From a bacterium (lineage in GTDB: Bacteria; Acidobacteriota; Polarisedimenticolia; Polarisedimenticolales; Polarisedimenticolaceae): a DNA stretch of 64,000 nucleotides. Position numbers and translations under genes: made by a program. The notes below the pieces were generated by a model. The model ran no database searches, was not told where the DNA came from, and was given only the letters and a program-made list of their open reading frames with translations. Below are positions 41,056 through 52,849 of the stretch, one piece after another. Position 1 is the first letter of the stretch; each line of letters opens with the position of its first letter. The stretch covers positions 1-64,000 of the forward strand of contig JAAELQ010000200.1 in the NCBI GenBank assembly GCA_024226515.1, written 5' to 3'.

Positions 41056-42620
41056 CGTCGCGTCGCATCCCGTGGCACCGCAGCCTCACCTTCCGGCTGA
41101 CCATCCTGACGGCGGCGGCGCTGCTGGCGTTCCACTTTCTCGGCGGGCCGGTGTACGAGCTGGCGCTGCGCGCGGCCGGCCAACCCGGGCCGGAGGGTCC
41201 GATCTATCTGCTCTCCGACACGGAGTTCGAAGAGGAGCAGAGCCACTTCCTCGCCGAGGCGCTGGCCGTGGCGACGGTGCGCGACGCGGGTGGCCAGTGG
41301 GCCTTCGACGAGACCGCGCTACGCGCCGTGTCCGCGCTGTACCCGGCCGACCTCGACGCGTTCGTCCTGCTCGACACGCAGAATCGCGTTCTCGCCGCCA
41401 GCGAGGGCGTGCCCTGGCAGACCGGCAGTACGTGGCCGTTCGAAGCGCGACACCACGCCGAGGTGGAGATCCCCGGTGACCCGGTTCGTTACGGGCACGC
41501 GATCTCGAAGGAGATCGAAGAGCCCGTGCGCGGAACGGTGATCTACATGCAGTTCTATGACGAGTCCACGGCCGCGAGCGACCCGTTCTGCGCCGTCGAG
41601 GCCTCGCGCCTCGATCCGTCCCTCGGCGTCATGCTGTTCGCCGACGAGGAGGAGATGGAGGCCTCGTTCGACCGTGAGTCGCGCTTGCTGGACGCCGTGA
41701 CGATCGCCATCACGGTCGCGATCGCGCTGGCGCTGGGCTTCGTCATCTCGCGCTGGGTCACGCGCAGGCTGACCCGTCTGTCGGAGGAGGTCGCAGCGCC
41801 CGTGAGCGACCGCGGCGCGTTGCCCGGTCCGTTCGTCGCATCGGGGCGCGACGAGATCGCCGTGCTGGCACGCACGATGAACTCGATGCGCGAGCGGATC
41901 GCGGAGCTGGTCGGTGGGCTCGAGTCGCGCGACGTCAGCCACCGCGAGTGGGTGGCCCAGGTGTCGCACGACCTGCGCACGCCGCTGACCGCGCTGCTGG
42001 TCTGCATCGACCAGATCGAGATGGAGCTGGATCAGAAGTCCGACGCCACCACCGAGGTGACGCTGCGCGGCCTGCTGCAGGTGGCGCGGCTCGACGCCGG
42101 GCGCGTCCAGGCACTGGCCGACGACCTGTTCGAGATCGCGCGGCTCGACGCGGGCGACGAGCTGCAGCTCGAGTCGGTGCCGCCGGGCGAGCTCGTGCGC
42201 AAGGCGGCGCGCGGGCTGCAACCGCTCGCGGCGCAGCGCGAGCTGGATCTACGCGTGGAGGTCGCGCAGGGATTGCCCGAGCTCACCGCCGACGGCCGGC
42301 GGTTGATGCGCGCGATCGAGAACCTGATGCGCAACGCGATCCAGCACGCCGACGGTCAGGTCGTGGTGGCGGCCGGGGCCGAGAACGGCTGCGTCGTCTT
42401 CCGCGTGGACGACGACGGGCCGGGTCTGGGCGACATTGCCGGCGCCGTGCGCTGGGAGCTGCTGCGCGATCAGAAGAGCCGCCGCGACTCCGCCGGGCTC
42501 GGCCTCGTGGTCACGCGGCGCGTCGCGGAGGCGCACGACGGATCGGTCGGGGCGGCCAACCGTCCCACGGGCGGTGCGTCGGTCTGGTTCTCGATCCCGC
42601 TCGGCTCCGCGCCGGACTAG
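41052..42620 (+). CDS. Membrane sensor histidine kinase
   Basis: The 522-residue protein has two membrane helices (about 12-30 and 218-238) around an exported sensor region of about 185 residues, then HAMP, HisKA with SHDLRTPLTALL, and HATPase_c with NLMRNAIQHA, DDDGPGLGD and SAGLGLVVTRR. It should phosphorylate the coupled OmpR-type regulator. The sensor region matches nothing I recognise. Its TAG stop shares the palindrome CTAG (42617-42620) with the stop of the convergent gene. Confidence 0.92.
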   Translation: MTSRRIPWHRSLTFRLTILTAAALLAFHFLGGPVYELALRAAGQPGPEGPIYLLSDTEFEEEQSHFLAEALAVATVRDAGGQWAFDETALRAVSALYPADLDAFVLLDTQNRVLAASEGVPWQTGSTWPFEARHHAEVEIPGDPVRYGHAISKEIEEPVRGTVIYMQFYDESTAASDPFCAVEASRLDPSLGVMLFADEEEMEASFDRESRLLDAVTIAITVAIALALGFVISRWVTRRLTRLSEEVAAPVSDRGALPGPFVASGRDEIAVLARTMNSMRERIAELVGGLESRDVSHREWVAQVSHDLRTPLTALLVCIDQIEMELDQKSDATTEVTLRGLLQVARLDAGRVQALADDLFEIARLDAGDELQLESVPPGELVRKAARGLQPLAAQRELDLRVEVAQGLPELTADGRRLMRAIENLMRNAIQHADGQVVVAAGAENGCVVFRVDDDGPGLGDIAGAVRWELLRDQKSRRDSAGLGLVVTRRVAEAHDGSVGAANRPTGGASVWFSIPLGSAPD

Positions 42621-44209
42621 TCGATCTCGTCGAGCTCGAGCAGGCCTTCCGACTCGCTCGCCGCTCTCCGTCCGGACGCCCGAAACGCCCCGGCGTCCGC
42701 GCCGCTCTCCGAGTCCTCATCGGGCCCGGGCGGATCCGGCAGCGTGGTCGGCGGGGCGGAGGGACAGGACGGGCAGACGGTCGTGCCCTCACGAAGAATC
42801 AGCGACCACGACGTCAGCCAGCCGGTGAATCCGCCGTTCTCGTCGTCCACGAACAGAGACCACGTTCCGTCGATCGTCTGCAGATCGAAGTCGGACAGGA
42901 AGCTGGTGAATCCGTTGGTCAGCGCCGGCGGGATGCTGCCGGTCGTCGGCTCGCCGTTGCCGCAAGACCACTGCGTCCCCTCGTCGTCGGAGACGATGTC
43001 GAGCAGGGAATCGTCCCCGCAGTTACGGTTCCACAGTACGACCTCGGTTCCGGTCTCCACGTGGGTCAGGGCGGCACGGAGGTCGCCGATCCAGGGGTGC
43101 GTCAACACCAGGGCGACGTCGAGATCTCCGATGAGTCGACCGTCTTCGGACACGACGATCTCGTCGCTCACACCCGTGGGATCGTTGTCGAAGATCGGCA
43201 GGTTCGGCGATGAAGAGAATACGGTCGAGGCATCCGACATGACGATGCACGGAGCGTCGTCTCCCTGATAGGCGCCTCCGGCGAGCAGGCACTCGTCCTC
43301 CTCCAGGACCTGGCAGTCGAAATCGGCGCAGATAGTGAACACCTCTTCGGACGCTCCCGCGGCGGTCAACTCGTCGCAGTTGTCGAAGCAGCACGCACCC
43401 GTAAGAGGAAGCGGAGGGACGGGGTTGCAGAAGCTCCCCTCCGCGGGGCATGGCTCCCCGGGGACGATAGCCAACTCGAAGGGGCCGGTCGCGCCGTTGA
43501 AGCCGTGAACCAGAATGTGATGGGTTGCATTCTCCTCGACACAGAACGTGACCGAGGATGTCCAGTTCGCGCAATCGACACCGTCGTCGTTTCCGTTGAT
43601 ACAATCCAAATCCTCGCAATCACGGCAGAAGACACTGATCTTGGTGTCGAACTCGGCCGATCCGGTTGCGGGGTTCCCGTCATTGCAGGTCGAGAAGGTG
43701 ACCGTGGTGGCTTCACTTACCGTCAGGTCGTACCACAGACCCCGTCCACCCTCCGTGATCTCGGTGCCGCAGAAACCACCGTCCGTCTGTTCCGGGTCGA
43801 TCACGCCGGCGCCGGTGGTGTCCCCGGCGGCGACGTCGCCCAGATTCACCTCGGCTGCGTTCTGGCACAGGTTCTGCCCGCCCTGTTGATAGAGCCGGAT
43901 CTGTACGGTTGCAACGGACAGTTCTTGCGGTAGCAGCACGATGTGCGGGTTGTACGCGGCGATTCTGCCGGAAGCGCGGAAGGTGATCTTACCGCCGGGA
44001 CTCGCGACGAACTCGTAGACGCCATCGGGGTGGTCCGAGGCGCTCGCTCGCTCCGAGCTCGTGTCCGTCGAAGCGACGACGTCGAGCCCGGTCAGCAGGT
44101 TGCCCGCGGAGTCGTAGAACTCGACCGTGACGGTGCCTGTCTCCTCGGACGAGACGACAGTACCGGCGACGGCGACGATCGCCGCCAGCAGCACGATCCG
44201 TGCGCGCAT
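42617..44209 (-). CDS. Secreted protein with P-domain (proprotein convertase-like)
   Basis: The 530-residue protein starts with a signal peptide (MRARIVLLAAIVAVAGTVVS). An N-terminal Ig-like carboxypeptidase-regulatory-type region (VTVEFYDSAGNLLTGLDVVAS) is followed by a jelly-roll-like part with CQNAAEVNLGDV and DGGFCGTE, a Cys-rich stretch, and then a P/homo-B domain (about 355-490). That domain has IGDLDVALVLTHPWIGDLRAAL and DGTWSLFVDDENGGFTGWLTSW. P-domains usually follow a subtilisin protease domain, but none is present here. AGGAGG precedes the ATG. It may be an adhesin or structural exoprotein. Confidence 0.75.
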   Translation of the reverse strand: MRARIVLLAAIVAVAGTVVSSEETGTVTVEFYDSAGNLLTGLDVVASTDTSSERASASDHPDGVYEFVASPGGKITFRASGRIAAYNPHIVLLPQELSVATVQIRLYQQGGQNLCQNAAEVNLGDVAAGDTTGAGVIDPEQTDGGFCGTEITEGGRGLWYDLTVSEATTVTFSTCNDGNPATGSAEFDTKISVFCRDCEDLDCINGNDDGVDCANWTSSVTFCVEENATHHILVHGFNGATGPFELAIVPGEPCPAEGSFCNPVPPLPLTGACCFDNCDELTAAGASEEVFTICADFDCQVLEEDECLLAGGAYQGDDAPCIVMSDASTVFSSSPNLPIFDNDPTGVSDEIVVSEDGRLIGDLDVALVLTHPWIGDLRAALTHVETGTEVVLWNRNCGDDSLLDIVSDDEGTQWSCGNGEPTTGSIPPALTNGFTSFLSDFDLQTIDGTWSLFVDDENGGFTGWLTSWSLILREGTTVCPSCPSAPPTTLPDPPGPDEDSESGADAGAFRASGRRAASESEGLLELDEID

Positions 44210-44305
44210 GGTTCGATCCTCCTGTACAACCGTTGCGCACGATCATACGGCGAAACGGCGAAGGTGGGAAGGAACCTGCTTGCGGGGGCGACAAAAACTA
44301 CGGGA

Positions 44306-45817
44306 TCAGCTGCTGGAAGCGGGCTCGGCCGGAGCCTCGATCTTCTCCTCGGAGGTCTTCTCGCCGTCGTACCCCAGGCGCACGCCCTCGTCGCCGCGGA
44401 TCGTCTCGAGCCGCACGGGTCGGCGCCACAGCGCGACGAGGTTCTCCAGCACTTCCTTGGCCCAGTCCCAGCGTAAGTCCACGCCGACGTGGCGGTGCGT
44501 CAGCAACAACTCGCCGCGGTTGGCGTAGTTGGCGTCGACGATCTCGATCACGGGGCGCCCGCCGTTGGTGAACTGGAACAGCATCGCCTGCTTGACCTGC
44601 TCGTACTCGCGCGTGGAGACGACGGTCTTCTTGGACTTGGGGTCCTGCTTGGTCACGAACAGCTTGTGCTCCTCGCAGAACTCCGGCGTGAGGAACTCGT
44701 CGAGGAAGGTGGCGTCGCAGTGTACGCGGCGCACCTCGAAGATCTTGTCGCGGCCCTGGTTCGTCTCGCGGTTCCAGTTCGAGCGCTCGGCCATGCTCTC
44801 GCAGGCCTCCCACTGCGGTCCGAACTGGCCGCGGTCCCAGCGGCGCTCGATGTCGCGGAACAGCTCCAGCCCCAGCTTGTACGGGTTGAGCTGTCCGGGC
44901 TGCGTGGCGACGGTGCCCGAGTGGTGGTCGGCGTAGTCGATGACCTCGGCGTCGGTCAGCACGCGCTGCGTCATGATCTTGCTGTGCCAGTACGAGGCCC
45001 AGCCCTCGTTCATCACCTTGGTCTGGCGCTGCGGCAGGAAGTAGTACGCCTCCTCGATGATCATGCTGAGGACGTCGCGCTCCCAGTTCTCGAGCGGCGC
45101 GTGCGTCATGACGAAGCTCAGCACGTCGCGTTCGGGCGAGAGGGGAAAGCGTTTGGCGGCGTTCCTGGCCTCTTCCAGCTGGCGTCGCTGCTCTTCGAGA
45201 TACTCCGGAGGGTTGACGTAACGGTCCATGTAGGCCTTGGCCGGCATACGTCCGACCTCGTCTTCCGAGCTCGGCGCGGGCTCCTCGCTGCGTTGGCCCG
45301 CCTGCAGGAAGACGGCGTTGGGGTCGATCAGGTCGTCCGCCGTGAGACACGCGTCGATGAACTTCTCCACGCGCTCGACGCCGTGGCGTTCCTGATAGCG
45401 CCAGACGCGAGTGGCGTGGTTCGCCATCTCGTCGATCATCTTCCGGTTGGTGTGCGCGAAGTACATGTTGTTGAGGAAGAAGTCGGCGTGGCCGTACACG
45501 TGCGCCATGACCAGCTTCTGGTCCAGCATCATGTTGCCTTCGAGCAGGTAGGCGTAGGTGGGATCGTTGTTGATCACCATCTCGTAGATCTTGTGCAGCC
45601 CGTACTCGTAGCTCTTGCTGAGCTGGTTGTACTCCATACCGAAGCGATAGTGCGGGTAGCGCGTGGGGAACCCGCCGTAGGCGGCCAGCGCGTTCATCTG
45701 CTCGTAGTCCACCATCTCGAACACGGTCTGGAAGTAGGTCAGACCGTACTCGCGGGCGATGGCCTCGATCTTCACCTGAGCCTCGGCCAGCTCTTGCGGT
45801 AAGGGCTTGGGGTGCAT
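44306..45817 (-). CDS. spoVR: SpoVR family protein (YcgB-like)
   Basis: The 503-residue protein is full length for the SpoVR/YcgB family. It has EYGLTYFQTVFEMVDYEQMNALAAYGGFPTRYPHY, HVYGHADFFLNN and GWASYWHSKIM. Family members are needed for spore cortex formation in Bacillus and are widely linked to stationary phase in Proteobacteria; the biochemical function is unknown. It follows yeaH by one base in the prkA-yeaH-spoVR operon, which supports the call. Confidence 0.94.
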   Translation of the reverse strand: MHPKPLPQELAEAQVKIEAIAREYGLTYFQTVFEMVDYEQMNALAAYGGFPTRYPHYRFGMEYNQLSKSYEYGLHKIYEMVINNDPTYAYLLEGNMMLDQKLVMAHVYGHADFFLNNMYFAHTNRKMIDEMANHATRVWRYQERHGVERVEKFIDACLTADDLIDPNAVFLQAGQRSEEPAPSSEDEVGRMPAKAYMDRYVNPPEYLEEQRRQLEEARNAAKRFPLSPERDVLSFVMTHAPLENWERDVLSMIIEEAYYFLPQRQTKVMNEGWASYWHSKIMTQRVLTDAEVIDYADHHSGTVATQPGQLNPYKLGLELFRDIERRWDRGQFGPQWEACESMAERSNWNRETNQGRDKIFEVRRVHCDATFLDEFLTPEFCEEHKLFVTKQDPKSKKTVVSTREYEQVKQAMLFQFTNGGRPVIEIVDANYANRGELLLTHRHVGVDLRWDWAKEVLENLVALWRRPVRLETIRGDEGVRLGYDGEKTSEEKIEAPAEPASSS

Positions 45818-45818
45818 G

Positions 45819-46889
<1,071 letters not shown>

Positions 46890-46897
46890 GGAACGCC

Positions 46898-48949
<2,052 letters not shown>

Positions 48950-49147
48950 GGTCGATCCTCCGTAACGCACACGCCGAAGTTCGTAACAAACTGCGGTAAT
49001 TAGAACCTAGAACCGGCGGCGGTCAGCGTCAAACGCAATAAAGAGGCTATTGTTGAAAATGCCGACAACCCGGTGTTTTGTTTCCACGTGGGAGACGAAC
49101 TGCTGCGTGAAATACACGCAACCGGGGCGTGGCGGTCGAGGGGGAGT

Positions 49148-50392
49148 GTGCGTCAGAAAGCCCGGAGTGACGGACAATCCGACACTGCCGACGTCGCGGT
49201 GATCGGCGGAGGAATCGTCGGACTGGCGACGGCGCTGTCGTTGAGCCGCGCGGGTGTGTCGGTCGCGGTGCTCGAGGCCGAGCGGCGCGTGGCCGCGCAC
49301 CAGACCGGGCACAACAGCGGCGTCGTGCACTCCGGTTTGTACTACAAACCCGGATCGTCCAAGGCGCGCAACTGCGTCGCGGGTCGTGAGGCGATGTTCC
49401 GCTTCTGCGAGGAGAACGCGATTCCCCACGAACGCTGCGGCAAGCTCGTCGTCGCTACCGAGCGTGACGAGGTGGGACGACTCGACGAGCTCGAACGGCG
49501 CGGCCGAGAGAACGGTCTCACCGGATTGCGCCGACTCGACCCCGCCGGCATCCGCGAGCTCGAGCCGCATGCCGCCGGCATCGCCGCGCTGCACGTCCCC
49601 GAGACCGGCATCGTCGACTTCGAGGCCGTCGCGCGCGCGCTCGGCGCGAAGCTGCGCGAGTCGGGCGTTCCGATCGTGACCGGAGCGCGCATCCGTCGCG
49701 TCGACACGTCGGGCGATGGGTTCGCGCTGCACTGGGACAGGGGGGTGTGGGCCGCCCGGCACGTCGTCAACTGCGCGGGGCTGCACTCCGATCGCGTCGC
49801 GCGCATGTGCGGGCTGCGGCCCCGTGTGCGCATCGTCCCGATCCGCGGCGAGTACTACCGGCTGCGCCCCGCGCGGGCGTGCCTGGTGCGCAACCTGATC
49901 TACCCCGTCCCGGACCCGCAGCTCCCGTTCCTCGGCGTGCACCTGACGCGTCGGATCGGCGGCGAGGTCGAGGCCGGACCCAACGCGGTGCTCGCGTTCA
50001 AGCGCGAGGGCTACCGGCGCGGCGACATCTCGCTGCGCGACCTCGCCGAGACGCTGGCCTGGCCCGGGTTCTGGAAGCTGGCCCTGCGCCACGGGCGCCT
50101 CGCGGCGGCCGAGGCGCGTCGCTCGACGAGCCGCCGCGCCTTCGTGCGCGCGGCACAGAGGCTCGTTCCGGAGATCGGGGACGACGACCTGCGGCGGCAC
50201 GGCGCCGGGGTGCGGGCCCAGGCGGTCCGGGCCGACGGCGCGCTACACGACGATTTCGAGATCCTGGAGGCGCCGCGGATGCTGCACGTGCTGAACGCGC
50301 CCTCGCCGGCGGCCACCGCGTCGCTCGAGATCGGCCGCGAGCTGGCCGGGCGGGCGGCGAAGAGCTTCGGTCTCGAGATTCCGGGCGCGTAA
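49148..50392 (+). CDS. lhgO: L-2-hydroxyglutarate dehydrogenase/oxidase
   Basis: The enzyme oxidises L-2-hydroxyglutarate to 2-oxoglutarate with FAD. It has the DAO-type nucleotide motif DVAVIGGGIVGLATALSLSR, the QTGHNSGVVHSGLYY block specific to LhgO, and PVPDPQLPFLGVHLTRR near the substrate site. The start is uncertain. The GTG at 49148 puts the FAD motif close to the N-terminus and has GAGGGGGAG immediately before it, though very close; an earlier GTG at 49073 would add 25 residues with no clear ribosome binding site. It is divergent from prkA. Confidence 0.9.
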   Translation: MRQKARSDGQSDTADVAVIGGGIVGLATALSLSRAGVSVAVLEAERRVAAHQTGHNSGVVHSGLYYKPGSSKARNCVAGREAMFRFCEENAIPHERCGKLVVATERDEVGRLDELERRGRENGLTGLRRLDPAGIRELEPHAAGIAALHVPETGIVDFEAVARALGAKLRESGVPIVTGARIRRVDTSGDGFALHWDRGVWAARHVVNCAGLHSDRVARMCGLRPRVRIVPIRGEYYRLRPARACLVRNLIYPVPDPQLPFLGVHLTRRIGGEVEAGPNAVLAFKREGYRRGDISLRDLAETLAWPGFWKLALRHGRLAAAEARRSTSRRAFVRAAQRLVPEIGDDDLRRHGAGVRAQAVRADGALHDDFEILEAPRMLHVLNAPSPAATASLEIGRELAGRAAKSFGLEIPGA

Positions 50393-50420
50393 CGCGGTCG
50401 CGCACTATATATTCGACGCC

Positions 50421-50987
50421 ATGGGGTTCCGCATCGAATCGCGCCATCTGGGCGAGATCACCGTCGTGCAGCCCGACGTCTACGAAGACGCCCGCGGGTT
50501 CTTCGTCGAGGTCTTCCGCACCGATCGTTTCGCGGAGCTGGGCCTGCCGGCGGAGTTCGTGCAGGACAACCACTCGCGATCCGGCCGGGGCGTGCTGCGC
50601 GGGCTGCACTTCCAGTACGACCCGAAGATGAGCAAGGTGATGCGGGTGACCCAGGGCGCGGCCTGGCTGGTCGCCGTCGACATCCGCCCCGGCTCGCCGA
50701 CGCTGGGCGGCTGGTACGGCCGCGAGGTCAGCGCCGAGAACAAACTGCAGATCTGGGCCCCGCCCGGTTTCGCGCGCGGGTTTTGCGTCCTGAGCGAGAC
50801 CGCCGAGATCCAGTACAAGTGCACGGCGGTCTATAACAAGGATGGCGAGGGCGGGATCCGCTGGGACGACCCGGCGCTCGGGATCGACTGGCCGGTGACG
50901 GACCCGTTGCTGTCCGAGAAGGACACCGCGGCGCCCACGCTCGCCGAGTGGCTCGAGCGGCCCGAGGCGCAACACTTCAAGTTCTAG
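50421..50987 (+). CDS. rfbC: dTDP-4-dehydrorhamnose 3,5-epimerase
   Basis: RfbC makes dTDP-4-keto-L-rhamnose for surface polysaccharides. The 188-residue protein has the start DVYEDARGFFVEVFR, VLRGLHFQ with the catalytic His, and YKCTAVYNKDGEGGIRWDDPALGIDW with the catalytic Tyr and the substrate loop. The other rhamnose genes (rfbABD) are not next to it. There is no ribosome binding site. TATATT lies only seven bases before the ATG, so the message may be leaderless. Confidence 0.94.
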   Translation: MGFRIESRHLGEITVVQPDVYEDARGFFVEVFRTDRFAELGLPAEFVQDNHSRSGRGVLRGLHFQYDPKMSKVMRVTQGAAWLVAVDIRPGSPTLGGWYGREVSAENKLQIWAPPGFARGFCVLSETAEIQYKCTAVYNKDGEGGIRWDDPALGIDWPVTDPLLSEKDTAAPTLAEWLERPEAQHFKF

Positions 50988-50997
50988 GGGAGGGTCG

Positions 50998-51861
50998 ATG
51001 TTCGATGCCGCCGTCCGCGCCGTCATCGACGGCGACTCCGCCACGTTGCGCTCGTTGCTCGGAGATCGGCCCGACCTGATCCGCGCGCGCTCGACGTCCG
51101 AGCACGGGTCGACGCTGCTGCACTACGTCTCGGCCAACGGCATCGAGGACGAGCTACAGCGGACACCGGCCAACGCGGTGGAGATCGCCGAGATCCTGCT
51201 CGAGGTCGGTGCGGAGGCCGATGCGCTGCAGGGCACTTACGACGGTGGCTGGACCTCGACCCCGCTGGCCCTGCTCTGCTCCAGCGGTCACCCGCACGAA
51301 CGCGGAAACCATGCCGAGCTGGTCGAGGCGTTGATCCGCGGCGGCGCGGCGGTCAACGGAATCGACGGCGACGGTTGCCCGCTCAACACGGCGCTCAGCT
51401 TTCGCTATCCGGCGGTCGTCGCCGTGCTCGGCCGCCACGGGGCGCGTCCCGCCAACGTGGTCGACGCGGCGGCACTCGGAGCTCTCGACCGTCTACGCGA
51501 GATGCTCGACGCCGGCCCGGAAGACCCGACGCAGCGCTTCGTCGACCCGTTCCGGCATGTCGCCGAGGGGTCGCAGGCGCTCGAGCTCGCGCTGGGGAAG
51601 GCCTGCCTCTGCGGGCAACTCGGCGCCGCGAGCCTGCTGATCGAGCGCGGCGTCGACGTCGACGCGGTGACGATCCAGCACGGCGCACGCCCGATCCACG
51701 AGGCGGCTCACGGCGGGAGCGTCGAGCTTACGCGCCTACTGCTCGACCACGGCGCCGACACCACGAAGCGGGACACGTTCTGGAACGGGCTGCCGGCCGA
51801 CTGGGCCCGCGCCCGTGGCCACCTGGAGCTGTGCGACACCCTCAGGAATGAGTCAGAATAG
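50998..51861 (+). CDS. Ankyrin repeat protein
   Basis: The 287-residue protein has no signal peptide and is built of ankyrin-like repeats, for example GSTLLHYVSANGIED, AEIAEILLEVGAEAD, HAELVEALIRGGAAVNG and GARPIHEAAHGGSVELTRLLLDHGADT. These mediate protein contacts; the partner is unknown. GGGGAGGG precedes the ATG. It lies ten bases after rfbC and 20 before the redoxin gene, so the three may be cotranscribed. Confidence 0.85.
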   Translation: MFDAAVRAVIDGDSATLRSLLGDRPDLIRARSTSEHGSTLLHYVSANGIEDELQRTPANAVEIAEILLEVGAEADALQGTYDGGWTSTPLALLCSSGHPHERGNHAELVEALIRGGAAVNGIDGDGCPLNTALSFRYPAVVAVLGRHGARPANVVDAAALGALDRLREMLDAGPEDPTQRFVDPFRHVAEGSQALELALGKACLCGQLGAASLLIERGVDVDAVTIQHGARPIHEAAHGGSVELTRLLLDHGADTTKRDTFWNGLPADWARARGHLELCDTLRNESE

Positions 51862-51881
51862 AGAGGAACCCCGGAGGCGAC

Positions 51882-52457
51882 TTGAAGCGCACGCTCATCC
51901 TCGTTCTCGCAACGCTGTTGCTGCTGCCCGGCGCCGTGGCGCTCCCCGCGTCGGCGGCGCCGCTGGACCTGCGTGATCTCGAGGGCGAGCGGCACGACCC
52001 GCTGGACGCGGCCGACCGCGTGACGGTGTTCCTGTTCGCGCGCACCGACTGCCCGATCTCCAACCGTTACGCGCCGGAGGTCAAGCGGCTGCACGCCGAG
52101 TACGCGCCGCGCGACGTCGACTTCTTTCTGGTCTACCCGGACCCCGACGAGCCGATCGACGAGATCCGCAAGCACATGCAGGATTACGGCTACGAGTTCC
52201 CCGCATTGCGCGACCCGCGTCACGAGCTGGTCGAGCTGTCGGGAGCCGTCGTGACGCCCGAGGCGGCGCTGTTCTCCGCGGAGGGCAAGCTGGTCTATCG
52301 CGGCCGCATCGACGATCTGTACGTCGACTTCGGCAAGCGCCGGTCCACGCCGTCGGTGCGCGACCTGAAGCTGTCGCTCGATGCCGTCCTGGCGGGCAAG
52401 CCCGTGCCGCAGGCGACGACGCGCGCTGTGGGTTGCTACATCCCGCCGCTGGACTGA
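51882..52457 (+). CDS. Exported thioredoxin-like redoxin
   Basis: The 191-residue protein has a signal peptide (MKRTLILVLATLLLLPGAVAL to ASA) and a thioredoxin/AhpC-like fold with VFLFARTDCPISNRYAPEV. It has a single Cys followed by PIS, not CxxC, and a cis-Pro in VVTPEAALF. DLEGERHDPLDAADRV is the usual redoxin strand. A further Cys near the C-terminus (GCYIPPLD) could be a resolving residue. The start is a TTG with GGAGGCGAC directly upstream. It probably acts on thiols or haem proteins outside the cytoplasm. Confidence 0.8.
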   Translation: MKRTLILVLATLLLLPGAVALPASAAPLDLRDLEGERHDPLDAADRVTVFLFARTDCPISNRYAPEVKRLHAEYAPRDVDFFLVYPDPDEPIDEIRKHMQDYGYEFPALRDPRHELVELSGAVVTPEAALFSAEGKLVYRGRIDDLYVDFGKRRSTPSVRDLKLSLDAVLAGKPVPQATTRAVGCYIPPLD

Positions 52458-52458
52458 A

Positions 52459-52845
52459 ATGACGCTCGACGTACTTCCGGATCGCTACGCGATCGCCCGG
52501 TTTCCGGCCGATCACGATACCTCGACGCTGCTGCGCGGTGCGTTCCACTCGGTGACGCACACCGTCGACGAGACGTCCGTCGTGTGTGACGAGTCCAGCG
52601 TTCCGGAGAACGCGCGCGTCGAGCGCGGCTGGCGCGCGCTGCGCGTACGCGGGACGCTCGAGTTCTCGCAGGTCGGCGTGCTGTCCGGCCTGGCGCACCC
52701 GTTGCGCGAGGCGGGAATCAGTATCTTCGTCGTGTCGACGTTCGATACGGACTATCTGTTCGTGTTGCAGGTCGACCTGCAGCGAGCCGTCGAGGCCCTG
52801 CAGGAGGCGGGCCACGAGATCGCGAGCAGCGACCGCGATCGCTGA
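52459..52845 (+). CDS. ACT-domain protein
   Basis: The 128-residue protein looks like two small ACT-type units. The C-terminal one has VRGTLEFSQVGVLSGLAHPLREAGISIFVVSTFDTDYLFV, as in small stand-alone ACT proteins thought to sense amino acids. The start at 52459 is chosen because it follows the redoxin stop by one base. It may be cotranscribed with the redoxin. Ligand and partner are unknown. Confidence 0.85.
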   Translation: MTLDVLPDRYAIARFPADHDTSTLLRGAFHSVTHTVDETSVVCDESSVPENARVERGWRALRVRGTLEFSQVGVLSGLAHPLREAGISIFVVSTFDTDYLFVLQVDLQRAVEALQEAGHEIASSDRDR

Positions 52846-52849
52846 CCGA

